Assembly (NCBI GenBank): GCA_964619125.1
Contig: CAZUCA010000035.1
Span: 1-34,603, forward strand
Source: Owenweeksia sp964619125
GTDB taxonomy: Bacteria > Bacteroidota > Bacteroidia > Flavobacteriales > Schleiferiaceae
DNA length: 34,603 nt
Reading direction: 5' to 3'
The translations under genes were made by a program, and so were the position numbers. Of the stretch, positions 1 to 8,187 are shown piece by piece (position 1 is the stretch's first letter; every line of letters starts with the position of its first letter). Under the pieces are notes generated by a model. That model had not been told where the DNA came from and did not search any database. It saw nothing but the letters and a program-made list of their open reading frames with translations.

Positions 1-38
1 GAGGCAAAATAAATTTTCTTTCCTTCAGGCAGCTGCAT
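1..38 (-). CDS. 5' end of a leftward gene, possibly UDP-2,3-diacylglucosamine hydrolase-like metallophosphoesterase (partial)
   Basis: Only 12 codons lie in the window, running off the left edge: MQLPEGKKIYFA. An in-frame stop at 57-59 and no other start codon in between make the ATG at 38 the likely start. The string KKIYFAS resembles the first beta strand of Bacteroidota LpxH-like calcineurin-fold phosphoesterases, which usually continues into a D-x-H metal motif, but that motif would lie outside the window. The function is a guess from memory of the family. The gene sits behind the sod terminator, so it is probably transcribed separately. Confidence 0.4.
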   Translation of the reverse strand, partial: MQLPEGKKIYFA

Positions 39-110
39 GGGGGCGAAGATAGGCCATCATGCGGAAAAAGACCATCAGAAGGATTTTTCCGGCCCCTATC
101 CCCAGCCTAG

Positions 111-140
111 TAAAAAGGCCCGTAGGTTTACTACGGGCCT
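111..140 (-). terminator. Intrinsic terminator of the superoxide dismutase gene
   Basis: A perfect 10-bp stem (116-125 with 131-140) closes a 5-nt loop. On the minus strand it is followed by a T run, read from the A run at 112-116. It lies 22 bases past the sod stop codon. Confidence 0.85.
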
Positions 141-162
141 GGGGTTATGCAATGGGCAGCTT

Positions 163-771
163 TTATTTAGCAGCCTCGTATCTCCGGTTTACTTCCTCCC
201 AGTTAATCACATTGAAAAAAGCATCGATATAATCGGGACGCTTGTTCTGGTACTTGAGGTAATAAGCATGCTCCCAAACATCTATACCCAGGATCGGGGT
301 GCCTTTTACTTCGGCCACATCCATCAGGGGGTTGTCCTGGTTAGGCGTAGAGCTCACTTTAAGGTTGCCACTGTTATCGACAACGAGCCAGGCCCAACCC
401 GAACCGAACTGACCAGCGGCAGCACTGCTAAACTCATTCTTAAAATTTTCGAAGCTGCCAAAAGTGGACTTAATTGCCTCACCCACCGCACCATTAGGCT
501 CACCGCCACCATTGGGGCCCATTATGGTCCAAAACAATGAGTGGTTATAAAAACCGCCCCCGTTGTTGCGTACCGCAGTAGATTTTTGGGAAATATTTTT
601 GAGGATATCTTCGATTGATTTGTTGGCATCATCACTGCCTTCAAGAGCGTTATTGAGTTTGGTGGTATAACCCGCGTGATGCTTATCGTGGTGGATTTCC
701 ATGGTTTGGGCATCGATGTGCGGTTCCAGCGCATCTTTGCCGTAAGGCAGGTCAGGAAGTTGAAAAGCCAT
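163..771 (-). CDS. sodA: Superoxide dismutase, Mn/Fe family (Mn-type or cambialistic)
   Basis: This enzyme converts superoxide to hydrogen peroxide and oxygen in the cytoplasm. The 202-residue protein is the normal length for the family. The four expected metal ligands are visible: H27 (EIHHDKHH), H77 (YNHSLFW), and D164 and H168 (DVWEHAYY). The Gln in STPNQDNP (Q145) and a Gly in the place where Fe-type enzymes carry Gln before NHSLFW point to the Mn-type or a cambialistic form, although metal use cannot be settled from sequence. The gene is monocistronic, with its own terminator at 111-140. A perfect palindrome at 838-854, 67 bases upstream of the start, is a candidate metal-responsive operator. 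Confidence 0.95.
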   Translation of the reverse strand: MAFQLPDLPYGKDALEPHIDAQTMEIHHDKHHAGYTTKLNNALEGSDDANKSIEDILKNISQKSTAVRNNGGGFYNHSLFWTIMGPNGGGEPNGAVGEAIKSTFGSFENFKNEFSSAAAGQFGSGWAWLVVDNSGNLKVSSTPNQDNPLMDVAEVKGTPILGIDVWEHAYYLKYQNKRPDYIDAFFNVINWEEVNRRYEAAK

Positions 772-837
772 AATTATTTTGTTTTAAGGTTTAAAATTTG
801 TCTTTGAAAGCGCTAAGGTAACAAGGCCTTATTAATT

Positions 838-854
838 AGGTTTAGTCTAAACCT
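838..854. promoter_or_regulatory. Perfect palindrome between sod and the helicase; candidate DtxR/MntR-type operator
   Basis: AGGTTTAG-T-CTAAACCT is an 8-bp perfect inverted repeat around one central base, placed in the 159-bp divergent gap. It resembles the classical DtxR/IdeR operator (AGGTTAG-S-CTAACCT) with one extra T per half-site. Its position upstream of a Mn/Fe superoxide dismutase would suit a metal-responsive regulator. The palindrome is seen directly; the regulator is inferred. Confidence 0.4.
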
Positions 855-885
855 GCAGGAAAATTATTACTTGATAGGAAGAGGC

Positions 886-893
886 TATTTTTG
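886..893 (+). promoter_or_regulatory. Candidate -7 element for the helicase gene
   Basis: TATTTTTG matches the Bacteroidota -7 consensus TAnnTTTG and lies 37 bases before the TTG start. No TTTG is found at the usual -33 spacing, so support is weak. Confidence 0.3.
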
Positions 894-930
894 TGATTGA
901 GAAACATTAGCTTCGATAAAATTTCCTCTA

Positions 931-3900
931 TTGGCTCGCTTCAAAACATATAATGCCTCGGCCGGTGCCGGCAAAACCTACAGCCTGGTTTATCAATATT
1001 TACTTTATTGCCTCAGTGACGATCAGCCGATGCGTTTTAAGTCGGTGCTGGCCATCACCTTTACCAACAAGGCTGCCAATGAGATGAAGGAGCGCATTCT
1101 CAGGCAATTGACCGAATTTTCTGACTATAAAAAAGGCACCGTTGCTCCCCCTATGCTAAAGGCCATTGCAGCAACGCTGGGTATTGATGAGTTGACTGTA
1201 AAATTCCGGGCCGAAAAGCTGCTGAAGACCATTCTTCACAATTACTCAGCCCTGTCGGTTTCCACCATTGATAAATTTACCAATCGCCTTATCCGGAGCT
1301 TTGCCCAGGACCTCAACCTGAGCAGCAACTACGAAGTGGAGCTGGACAGCAAGGCGATGCTCAGGGAAGCGGTGGATCGCTTTTTGGCCGCGGTGGTCGA
1401 AAATGAATATTCGGCTGAAATCCTGCTGCAATTTATCGAGCGTCAACTCAGCGAAGGCAGATCGCCGCGGCCAGAAAATGCCCTGATAGATATTGGTCAA
1501 AGCCTTTTTGAGGAAAATGCCTACGCTGCCATTAACAAACTCAAAAGCATTGTTCCTGAGCAGTTTAAAAAAATAAAGGCGCGACTTGAGCGTGAAAAAG
1601 AGAGCTTTGAGAATGAAATAAGGGCCCGCCGCCAGAACATGCTGGAATTGATAGCCCATGCCGCCATCCCTCCTGAGGCTTTTAACCGGGGGGTGGTGTA
1701 CAATTATATTGCTAAACACCTGCGTCTCCAGGATACCGGCAAAGCCGTACCCGGTAAAATGGTATATGCAGTTATACAGGATGCCGATACCCCCTTTTAT
1801 GCCAAAAGTAAAGCGAAGCAATATGCCCCCGCATTTGAGGCGATAGACCTCGAGTTGCGGAAGCAACTGGCCCGCACAGTGGCCTATATTGAAGAAAACT
1901 TAGCTGAGTACGAGCTGCTGGATATGATATTAAAAGATATTTACGGCCTGGCTGTACTCAACGAAATTGCCCGCCACCTGCAAAATATCAAAGCGGAACA
2001 AAACCGCTTACCTATTGGCGAATTTAACCAGCTGATCAGTGATCGCCTCAGCCAGGAGCCCGCCGAATATCTCTTTGAAAAAATCGGGGAGCGTTATTCT
2101 TATTTCTTTATTGACGAGTTCCAGGATACCTCAGTGCTGCAGTGGCACAACCTGCTCCCTTTGATAAATAATGCCATGGCATCTACCGGTCAGAGCATGA
2201 TTGTGGGTGATGGCAAACAGTCAATTTATCGCTGGCGCGGCGGCGAAGTAGGGCAGTTTATTGCCCTCGCCAATAACAGCGACACCTCCAATAAACTTAG
2301 CAATGGCAAAGAACAGATCGAACTATATGAGCGTGAAATGCTGGCCTTGCCCGACAACTGGCGCAGCCGCAAGACCATCGTAGAGTTCAACAACCGTTTC
2401 TTTGCGCTTAACGGTCAGTTTCTGGAAGACGAGGACTATCGCGCACTTTATACTGAAGGCAGCCATCAAAATCCACGCAATGAGGAAGAAGGCTTTGTTA
2501 GCCTGCGCTTTGTAGATAGCGAGGTTGGAGCCGAGGCCGCCTATACCGAGGCTCAATGCACGGCAATAATGGAGATCGTGGAGAGCCGCCTTGCCAATGG
2601 CTTCAGTAAAAAAGATATTACTATTCTCACCCGCAGCAACAAGCGAGGGGCTGATATTTCCAACTACCTGATATCTAAAGGATATGAGGTGGTGAGTCCT
2701 GATAGCCTCTTTGTGGACCAGGCCGCGGAAGTGCAGCTGATTCTCTCCCTGCTTCGCATTTTCAGCCGGCCAGATGTGGCCGAGTTCCGGCTCCCGCTGA
2801 TCAATTATCTGTTTGAAAATTTTGAGGACGATAGTAAGGACCCATATGCCTTTCAGCAGGAATTTCTGACCCAAAAACCCCAGGCACTGTGGCATTATAT
2901 ACAATCCAAATTAGCCGGTTTTGATTACCAGCGCCTGCAGGCCAGTGGCCTGGAAGCGGCGGTGCATCATATAATCAGGGTTTTTTCACTGCCTGACCAG
3001 CAAAACCCCTTCCTCCAGCTCTTTATAGACCAGGTACATACTTATCAGGAAAATGAAGGTAGTGATGTGGCCTCCTTCCTGCGCTGGTGGTCCGATAAAG
3101 GAGAGACCAAAACCCTGGCCCTACCGGCAGAGGCCAATGCCATTCGCGTGATGACCATCCACAAGAGTAAAGGACTTGAGTTTCCGGTCACCATCCTGGC
3201 CTTTGCCGACTGGCAGGCCACCAGTGAAAACCGCCCCTATGCCTGGATGCATTTTGATGAGGAAGAGGAAGACCGCTTGCCCGCCGCACGCCTTCCCCTT
3301 AAAAATGCCGCCATCCCAGATAGTAACACCGCTTATAACCAGGTGAAGCGCCAAAATGACCAAAAGGTCCTGCTGGATAACCTGAACCTTCTCTATGTAG
3401 CCCAAACCAGGGCAGTGGATGAATTGCACATCCTGGCTGGACAGGGCCTTCACAATCAGAATCAGCGGGTTTACCGCTATTTTGAGCGCTTTTGTAACGA
3501 GGAGGGTCATGAGTCAGACATTAGCTATGGCCAGCCAGTGGTAAAACCTCAGGACAATTTCCACCTTCAGAAAGATGAAGAGCCAATGCCCCTGTATCAG
3601 CCCGCTGATTGGGGCGAGAAACTACGGGTAAGCATTACGGCACCTCTCAACTGGGAAGAGGGGGAAGCTGAAAGCACGGCCTACGGTAAACTCATGCACA
3701 GCATTTTGGCCAGGGTAGAATTTGCCAGTGAATTGAAATCAGTCATTGCCAGTGCTGAACAGCAGGGTGAGATAAGTGCCCACGAAAGCGCGCGTTTATG
3801 GCAGTCACTGCAGCAGTTATCAGAACATCCTGAATTAAAGCCCTATTATGACACGGATTTAAAGGTGTTTAATGAAGTGGATTTACTGGCCCCGGGCAAG

Positions 3901-4122
3901 CCTAATTACCGGCCCGACCGGGTGGTAACAAAAAACGGAGTGGCCCACATTATAGACTATAAAACCGGCAAGGTCAATGATGCTTATCGCAATCAGGTGG
4001 ATAATTATCGCAACATCCTTACGCAAATGGGTTATAAGGGAGGTGACAATCTGCTAATTTACCTTGGTGACGAAATAAAAATTGACAAATGGCAAAGTCA
4101 AAATACCCTTAGTCTCTTTTAA
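931..4122 (+). CDS. UvrD/Rep-family helicase-nuclease, AddA-like (exonuclease V beta type)
   Basis: A superfamily 1A DNA helicase with a C-terminal nuclease, expected to resect double-strand ends for recombination in the cytoplasm. Visible motifs are Walker A AGAGKT (11-16, K15), Walker B in FFIDEFQDTS, motif III GDGKQSIYRWRGG, motif V MTIHKSKGLEFPV and motif VI LLYVAQTRAVDELHIL. The C-terminus carries a PD-(D/E)XK nuclease: RPDRV (D996), IIDYKTG (D1009, K1011) and a following Gln-rich helix. At 1063 residues it is typical of AddA. The start must be TTG at 931, because Walker A begins about ten codons later and no ATG is in frame. An AddB partner is not adjacent: the next gene, 10 bases on, is a histidine kinase. 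Confidence 0.88.
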   Translation: MARFKTYNASAGAGKTYSLVYQYLLYCLSDDQPMRFKSVLAITFTNKAANEMKERILRQLTEFSDYKKGTVAPPMLKAIAATLGIDELTVKFRAEKLLKTILHNYSALSVSTIDKFTNRLIRSFAQDLNLSSNYEVELDSKAMLREAVDRFLAAVVENEYSAEILLQFIERQLSEGRSPRPENALIDIGQSLFEENAYAAINKLKSIVPEQFKKIKARLEREKESFENEIRARRQNMLELIAHAAIPPEAFNRGVVYNYIAKHLRLQDTGKAVPGKMVYAVIQDADTPFYAKSKAKQYAPAFEAIDLELRKQLARTVAYIEENLAEYELLDMILKDIYGLAVLNEIARHLQNIKAEQNRLPIGEFNQLISDRLSQEPAEYLFEKIGERYSYFFIDEFQDTSVLQWHNLLPLINNAMASTGQSMIVGDGKQSIYRWRGGEVGQFIALANNSDTSNKLSNGKEQIELYEREMLALPDNWRSRKTIVEFNNRFFALNGQFLEDEDYRALYTEGSHQNPRNEEEGFVSLRFVDSEVGAEAAYTEAQCTAIMEIVESRLANGFSKKDITILTRSNKRGADISNYLISKGYEVVSPDSLFVDQAAEVQLILSLLRIFSRPDVAEFRLPLINYLFENFEDDSKDPYAFQQEFLTQKPQALWHYIQSKLAGFDYQRLQASGLEAAVHHIIRVFSLPDQQNPFLQLFIDQVHTYQENEGSDVASFLRWWSDKGETKTLALPAEANAIRVMTIHKSKGLEFPVTILAFADWQATSENRPYAWMHFDEEEEDRLPAARLPLKNAAIPDSNTAYNQVKRQNDQKVLLDNLNLLYVAQTRAVDELHILAGQGLHNQNQRVYRYFERFCNEEGHESDISYGQPVVKPQDNFHLQKDEEPMPLYQPADWGEKLRVSITAPLNWEEGEAESTAYGKLMHSILARVEFASELKSVIASAEQQGEISAHESARLWQSLQQLSEHPELKPYYDTDLKVFNEVDLLAPGKPNYRPDRVVTKNGVAHIIDYKTGKVNDAYRNQVDNYRNILTQMGYKGGDNLLIYLGDEIKIDKWQSQNTLSLF

Positions 4123-4132
4123 ATAGATTGCA

Positions 4133-4852
4133 ATGGATCTAGACGCAAAGAAATACCGCGAAACCCAGGAAATGTCGAAGGAGCACTGCTACGATCACCT
4201 TGATTTTATGGCCAGGATGTACTCCCATAACCTGAAGGCGCCGGTAGCAGGCCTCAAAATGTTGCTTGAGATTGCTGAAACTGACCCGGCATCAGTTGAC
4301 GTCGACCTCATCACCAATATCATCGAGGGCTCCAGGGAACTCTTTAATACTATCGATGATATCAGCATTAACCTGCAGGATTATCGATTGCTACAGCATG
4401 AAAAAAGCAATATAGTACTGGAAGATCTTACCCGGGAAGTGGCAGCGCAAGTAGTCCAGGACGAGCAACTGATGCTTACCACCAAATATGAAAACTGTGC
4501 CGAGCTGTACTACTATCCTTCGGTACTAAGGGTACTTTACCGCGAGCTGATAAAAAATGCCCTTGCCTTTAAAAAGCCTGATCAGCCCGCTTCGCTTCAC
4601 ATCTCGGTAGATTGCGACGAAAGCTGGGTTGAATTCTCCTTTAAGGATCAGGGCATAGGCATTGATATCGAAAAGCATAGCAGCCACCTTTTTAAAATGT
4701 ACAAGCCACTCCAGGGCAATAAGGTGCAACAAGGAAAGTGTACCGGCCTTTTCAGGGTAAAAAACCTGGTGGAAATTACAGGCGGTAAGGTAGGTATGGA
4801 GAGTGAAGTAGGGGTGGGAACCGACGTGATTATTCAGATTCCTTACTGCTGA
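4133..4852 (+). CDS. Cytoplasmic sensor histidine kinase (short form)
   Basis: A 239-residue kinase made almost entirely of a dimerisation/phosphoacceptor segment and an ATPase domain. The H-box is YSHNLKAPVAGL, with H32 as the likely phosphoacceptor. The N-box is RELIKNALAFKK and the G1 box is DQGIGI. The G2 region reads GKCTGLFRVKN, a weak version of the usual GxGLGL-type loop. There is no membrane segment and no N-terminal sensory domain, so the signal probably comes from a partner protein. The gene starts 10 bases after the helicase stop. Its 3' end overlaps the oppositely oriented LytTR regulator by 23 bases, making that regulator the obvious partner candidate. Confidence 0.8.
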   Translation: MDLDAKKYRETQEMSKEHCYDHLDFMARMYSHNLKAPVAGLKMLLEIAETDPASVDVDLITNIIEGSRELFNTIDDISINLQDYRLLQHEKSNIVLEDLTREVAAQVVQDEQLMLTTKYENCAELYYYPSVLRVLYRELIKNALAFKKPDQPASLHISVDCDESWVEFSFKDQGIGIDIEKHSSHLFKMYKPLQGNKVQQGKCTGLFRVKNLVEITGGKVGMESEVGVGTDVIIQIPYC

Positions 4853-5528
4853 ATTTAATCTTCACCTCGCTTTTGTATGAGCGGCTTACCGGCAGGTTAA
4901 AATATTCACCAATCAGGTAGGTATCGTCCATTTCCAAAACCTTATCAAGGTTCACGATATAGGACTTATGCACCCGCAAAAAGGATTCGGGAAGCTGGGC
5001 CATAAAGGCTTTCATAGTGCTGTGTACTACATAATTGCGGTCGCCAACCACAACCTTGATGTAGTCGCCCATTGCCTCGATATAGTCCATATTGTTGGCG
5101 TCAATCTTTACCAGGGCGCCTTCGCTCTTAATAATGATGGTGCGTTTTTCCTTCTGGCTGCTGAGGTTTTCGGCATAGTATACCGCCCTGTCAACTGCTT
5201 TTACAAAGCGCGCCTTCTCCACCGGCTTTGACAAAAAGTCAACCACATCGTACTTAAAAGCATCGAAAGCGTATTGCTTTTTAGAGGTTACGATAATCAC
5301 CTGGGGAATGGAGGCATAAGACTCGAGCAATTCAAAACCGGTCATTTCCGGCATTTCAATGTCGAGAAAAATAAGGTCAATATCTTTGTTGGCCAGGGCC
5401 ATTTTAGCCTCAAAAGCATTGTGGTAGGTACCAATAAGCTGCAGCTGGTTATCTGACTTAATGCATTGGCGCAATAGCTCCCGGCTGAGAGCATCGTCAT
5501 CCACAATAATGCATTTAAGTTGTTTCAT
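4830..5528 (-). CDS. LytTR-family response regulator
   Basis: A two-domain transcriptional regulator of 232 residues. The receiver domain has the acidic cluster D10-D12, phosphoacceptor D56 (FLDIEMPEMTG), T81 and K101 (FLSKP). The LytTR DNA-binding domain occupies about 130-230, with IKVVVGDRNYVVHSTMKAF and FLRVHKSYIVNL as typical strands. I start at 5528 because MKQLKCIIVDDD begins directly with the receiver strand; a 12-codon upstream extension to 5564 adds no recognisable sequence. It is probably phosphorylated by the kinase whose 3' end it overlaps. Confidence 0.9.
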   Translation of the reverse strand: MKQLKCIIVDDDALSRELLRQCIKSDNQLQLIGTYHNAFEAKMALANKDIDLIFLDIEMPEMTGFELLESYASIPQVIIVTSKKQYAFDAFKYDVVDFLSKPVEKARFVKAVDRAVYYAENLSSQKEKRTIIIKSEGALVKIDANNMDYIEAMGDYIKVVVGDRNYVVHSTMKAFMAQLPESFLRVHKSYIVNLDKVLEMDDTYLIGEYFNLPVSRSYKSEVKIKFSSKESE

Positions 5529-5674
5529 CAATACAACGAGGTTAGAGTAGAGCACCGGGGCCAAAAATGCACCTAAGCGCGTTTGGGGGCTAAAATAGAA
5601 TTAATAATGCTATCTCAAACCCAGTAACACGCCTATAAAGATTTAAAAAAATATTGAATAAAAAGCAATCACCC

Positions 5675-6040
5675 ATGAGGATTGATAAATTTTTGTGGAC
5701 GGTAAGGAAATATAAGACCCGGAGCCTGGCCACCGCTGAAATCAGGAAAGACAAAGTGCGTATCAACGATGAGCTTTGTAAACCTTCGCGCGAGGTAAGT
5801 GTCGGTGACTTGGTCAGTTACCGCAAGGAGGGTATCTCCTTTCGCTTAAAGGTGAAGGATATTCCCCGCTCGCGGGTGGGGGCTAAGCTGGTTGAAAATT
5901 ATATAGAGGAGACCACCAGCGCCGAGGAAATAGAGAAACTGGAGTTTCTGAAAATGATGCGCAATTTTAACCGCAAAAAAGGAGATGGCCGACCCACCAA
6001 AAAGGATCGCAGGGATCTCGACGACTTTATCGAGAACTGA
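5675..6040 (+). CDS. S4-domain RNA-binding protein, Hsp15-like
   Basis: A small basic RNA-binding protein related to Hsp15 (HslR), which in E. coli binds stalled 50S subunits carrying peptidyl-tRNA. The S4 domain starts at once: MRIDKFLWTVRKYKTRSLA, followed by the KDKVRINDELCKPSREV loop. The tail is lysine/arginine-rich (RKKGDGRPTKKDRRDL). I choose the ATG at 5675 (121 residues) over a TTG at 5654 because the family starts at MRIDK. The last 14 bases overlap the 3' end of the convergent esterase gene. Confidence 0.85.
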   Translation: MRIDKFLWTVRKYKTRSLATAEIRKDKVRINDELCKPSREVSVGDLVSYRKEGISFRLKVKDIPRSRVGAKLVENYIEETTSAEEIEKLEFLKMMRNFNRKKGDGRPTKKDRRDLDDFIEN

Positions 6041-6683
6041 GCCGGTCAAAAATTTCCGTCAGCACCCGGGGGTAGATCTTGTGCTTCCCTTCAAAAATAA
6101 GGGTATCGGGAGAATAACCCCGGCTTTTTACCTCTTCAATATGCTGATTGAATTTTTCTTTATTGATGTACTCATCCTTGTCACCCACCGCCATATACAA
6201 ACGCAGTTGCGATAGCCGGGGTAGTGCATTTTGATGATTAAGGTCAGGCGGGAAAGCACCAGCGTAATTGATAAGAAAGTTGAAATTATAGGCACTGTTT
6301 GCCACCCAGCGGCAGGCGGTGGCAACCCCCTGCGAAAAGCCCAACACCCCTACCTCCTCGGCCGCGGCGATGCTTTCCTCAAAGTGTTCGAAAAGCTGAT
6401 CGAGGTATTGACAATAATCGCGAATATCGGTGAGGCGGTCTTCCCTGGTCATCCAACTGGCCCCTACCCTGCCCTTGCTGCCTTCGAGATAAAAGCGGTG
6501 CAGCCCCTCTGGCGCAATAAAAAGGGTCTCTTTTAAGGACTCTCCCATAAAAGGCCGCAGAAAATACTCAGGCAATTGCCCATAGCCATGCAGGGCAAAG
6601 CACAACCGGCGATACTTAAATGAAGACGGCCCGCTCTGAAAATAGCGGGCCGTCTTAGTTATTTCGAAGTGATGGGATTCCAT
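6027..6683 (-). CDS. Alpha/beta-hydrolase, phospholipase/carboxylesterase-type
   Basis: A predicted cytoplasmic esterase of 218 residues in the phospholipase/carboxylesterase group; the natural substrate is unknown. The oxyanion region is FALHGYGQ, the nucleophile S117 sits in GFSQG, the acid is D168 or D170 (GDKDEYI) and the base is H201 (EGKHKI). Its ATG overlaps the enoyl-CoA hydratase stop by one base (TAATG), so translation is probably coupled. A 13-bp perfect hairpin (6623-6656) covers codons 10-21. Those codons encode KTARYFQSG, which I remember as conserved in Bacteroidota homologues, so the hairpin lies inside true coding sequence. Confidence 0.85.
   Translation of the reverse strand: MESHHFEITKTARYFQSGPSSFKYRRLCFALHGYGQLPEYFLRPFMGESLKETLFIAPEGLHRFYLEGSKGRVGASWMTREDRLTDIRDYCQYLDQLFEHFEESIAAAEEVGVLGFSQGVATACRWVANSAYNFNFLINYAGAFPPDLNHQNALPRLSQLRLYMAVGDKDEYINKEKFNQHIEEVKSRGYSPDTLIFEGKHKIYPRVLTEIFDRLSSR
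6623..6656 (-). terminator. Terminator-like hairpin inside the 5' end of the esterase gene
   Basis: A perfect 13-bp stem (6623-6635 with 6644-6656) closes an 8-nt loop. On the minus strand it is followed by TTCATTTAAG, a poor T run. It lies 27 bases past the hydratase stop and within codons 10-21 of the esterase. It may attenuate the esterase or end part of the hydratase transcripts. Confidence 0.55.
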
Positions 6684-7459
6684 TAACCGAAGTTGGGTTT
6701 TCTCTTTTCCAGGAAAGCAGTGGTTCCCTCCTTAAAATCCTCCGTACCGAAGCACTTGCCGAATTCTTCAATCTCAATTTTAAAGCCATTCACACCAGCC
6801 CGGTAGCCGGCATTTACAGAGCGAATAGCGCTGCCAATGGCGTTGGGAGAGTTTTTGGCAATGCGGTCAGCCATATCTTCACAGAACGGCAGCAGATCGG
6901 TTGGCGCCACTGTATGGTTAACCAAGCCAATTTCGTAGGCCCGGTCGGCCTCAATCATCTGCGCAGTAGCGATCATCTCTACAGCACGGCCATGGCCTAC
7001 CAGGCGGGCCAGTCTTTGGGTACCACCGTAGCCAGGAATAAGACCCAGGCTGGTTTCGGGCAATCCCATTTTGGCTTTGTAATTGGCTACCCTGATATGA
7101 CAGGCCATGGCGAGCTCCAGTCCACCGCCGAGGGCAAAACCATTGATGGCTGCAATAACGGGCTTTTCAAAGTTCTCGATCTTGTCAAACAGCTTCTGCT
7201 GCCCCTCGGCCGCCAGCTCAGTACCTTCATTAACACCAAAGTCGCTGAACTCCTTGATATCTGCACCGGCCACAAAAGCCTTTTCCCCACTGCCGGTTAC
7301 TATCAACACTTTTACCGCTGTCATCGCTGAAACCTCATCCAGGGCTTCCGATATCTCGCTGATTGTTTGCTTATTAAGCGCATTTAGTTGCTTAGGTCTG
7401 TTAATAGTAAGCCGGGCCAGCTTGCCACTTTGAGTTAACTCAATGTTCTCGTATGCCAT
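6683..7459 (-). CDS. Enoyl-CoA hydratase/isomerase (crotonase family)
   Basis: A 258-residue crotonase-fold enzyme, expected to hydrate trans-2-enoyl-CoA in fatty-acid or amino-acid breakdown. The oxyanion-hole strands are FVAGADIKEF (64-73) and FALGGGLELAMAC (108-120). The two catalytic glutamates of true hydratases are present: E115 and E135 (GLPETSLGLIPGYGGTQRL). The length is normal. It is the third gene of a leftward run and starts 19 bases after the SIMPL gene. The exact substrate cannot be told from the sequence. Confidence 0.92.
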   Translation of the reverse strand: MAYENIELTQSGKLARLTINRPKQLNALNKQTISEISEALDEVSAMTAVKVLIVTGSGEKAFVAGADIKEFSDFGVNEGTELAAEGQQKLFDKIENFEKPVIAAINGFALGGGLELAMACHIRVANYKAKMGLPETSLGLIPGYGGTQRLARLVGHGRAVEMIATAQMIEADRAYEIGLVNHTVAPTDLLPFCEDMADRIAKNSPNAIGSAIRSVNAGYRAGVNGFKIEIEEFGKCFGTEDFKEGTTAFLEKRKPNFG

Positions 7460-7478
7460 ATTGTGATAAAGCTTGAAT

Positions 7479-8168
7479 TTAGTTTAGTTTAAAACGTACG
7501 TTGGCTATGATTTCCAACCTGATACGGCCAGGTTGTATGGAGGGGCCGGAGGCCATACTTTCCATTCTTTCGGCCTGCAGGTAAGGTCTTGGGTCACTGC
7601 TGCGACTAAGCTGATCTGATATATAAACTGCCTTGCCAACACTTTGCCCTAGTTCGGCGGTCATGGTCAGTGCCTTTTCACGGGCCGCCAACACCGCTCT
7701 GCCAAGCAGGCTCTTGCGAATGGCCTCTTCCTGGCTACTTTTAAATTGAACATTAGAAATACCGTTGATCCCCAGTTCCAGTAATTCCACCATGAGTTCA
7801 TCATAGGCCTGCAGGTTTTGCAGGTCAAAGCTCAGGCTCTGATTAGCGGTGTAATTGTTCACCATCTTCTCCTGATAGTTATACTCAGGATGAAGGTTGA
7901 CATACTGTGTCTTTACCTCGGCCACATCGCCACGCTGCTCAAGGTACTTCAGCACTTTAGCCATCAGCTCGCTCACAGCCTCCTGGGCCTCCCGGGCAGA
8001 TGGGGAGCGTTTTTCCACCCTTATCACAATGCTGGCGTAGTCTGGCGATACATCCATAAAGGCGCTGCCGGTAACATCTATTACCCCGCTACTCTCAGTT
8101 ACCGGAGTTTGGGCAGGCAGGATGCCTCCAAGCAAAGCGAGACAGAAAATCAATACTAATCGCTTCAT
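7479..8168 (-). CDS. SIMPL-domain (DUF541) periplasmic protein
   Basis: A 229-residue exported protein with signal peptide MKRLVLIFCLALLGGILPAQ. The mature part begins with the family pattern VIDVTGSAFMDVSPDYASI, continues through KYLEQRGDVAEVKTQYVNLHP-like strands, and has the late LGRAVLAAREKALTMTAELG helix. SIMPL/DUF541 proteins have no settled molecular role; some are linked to envelope stress or oxidative damage. It lies 19 bases after the membrane kinase gene, so the two are probably co-transcribed. Confidence 0.85.
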   Translation of the reverse strand: MKRLVLIFCLALLGGILPAQTPVTESSGVIDVTGSAFMDVSPDYASIVIRVEKRSPSAREAQEAVSELMAKVLKYLEQRGDVAEVKTQYVNLHPEYNYQEKMVNNYTANQSLSFDLQNLQAYDELMVELLELGINGISNVQFKSSQEEAIRKSLLGRAVLAAREKALTMTAELGQSVGKAVYISDQLSRSSDPRPYLQAERMESMASGPSIQPGRIRLEIIANVRFKLN

Positions 8169-8187
8169 AATTTTTCCGTGGTTTTAG

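Noticed and set aside
37..540. 167-codon rightward open frame overlapping sod
   Set aside because: Runs antisense through the sod gene and its terminator; no family features.
5529..5564. 12-codon N-terminal extension of the LytTR regulator
   Set aside because: The receiver domain starts directly at MKQLKCIIVDDD, and the added residues are not family-like.
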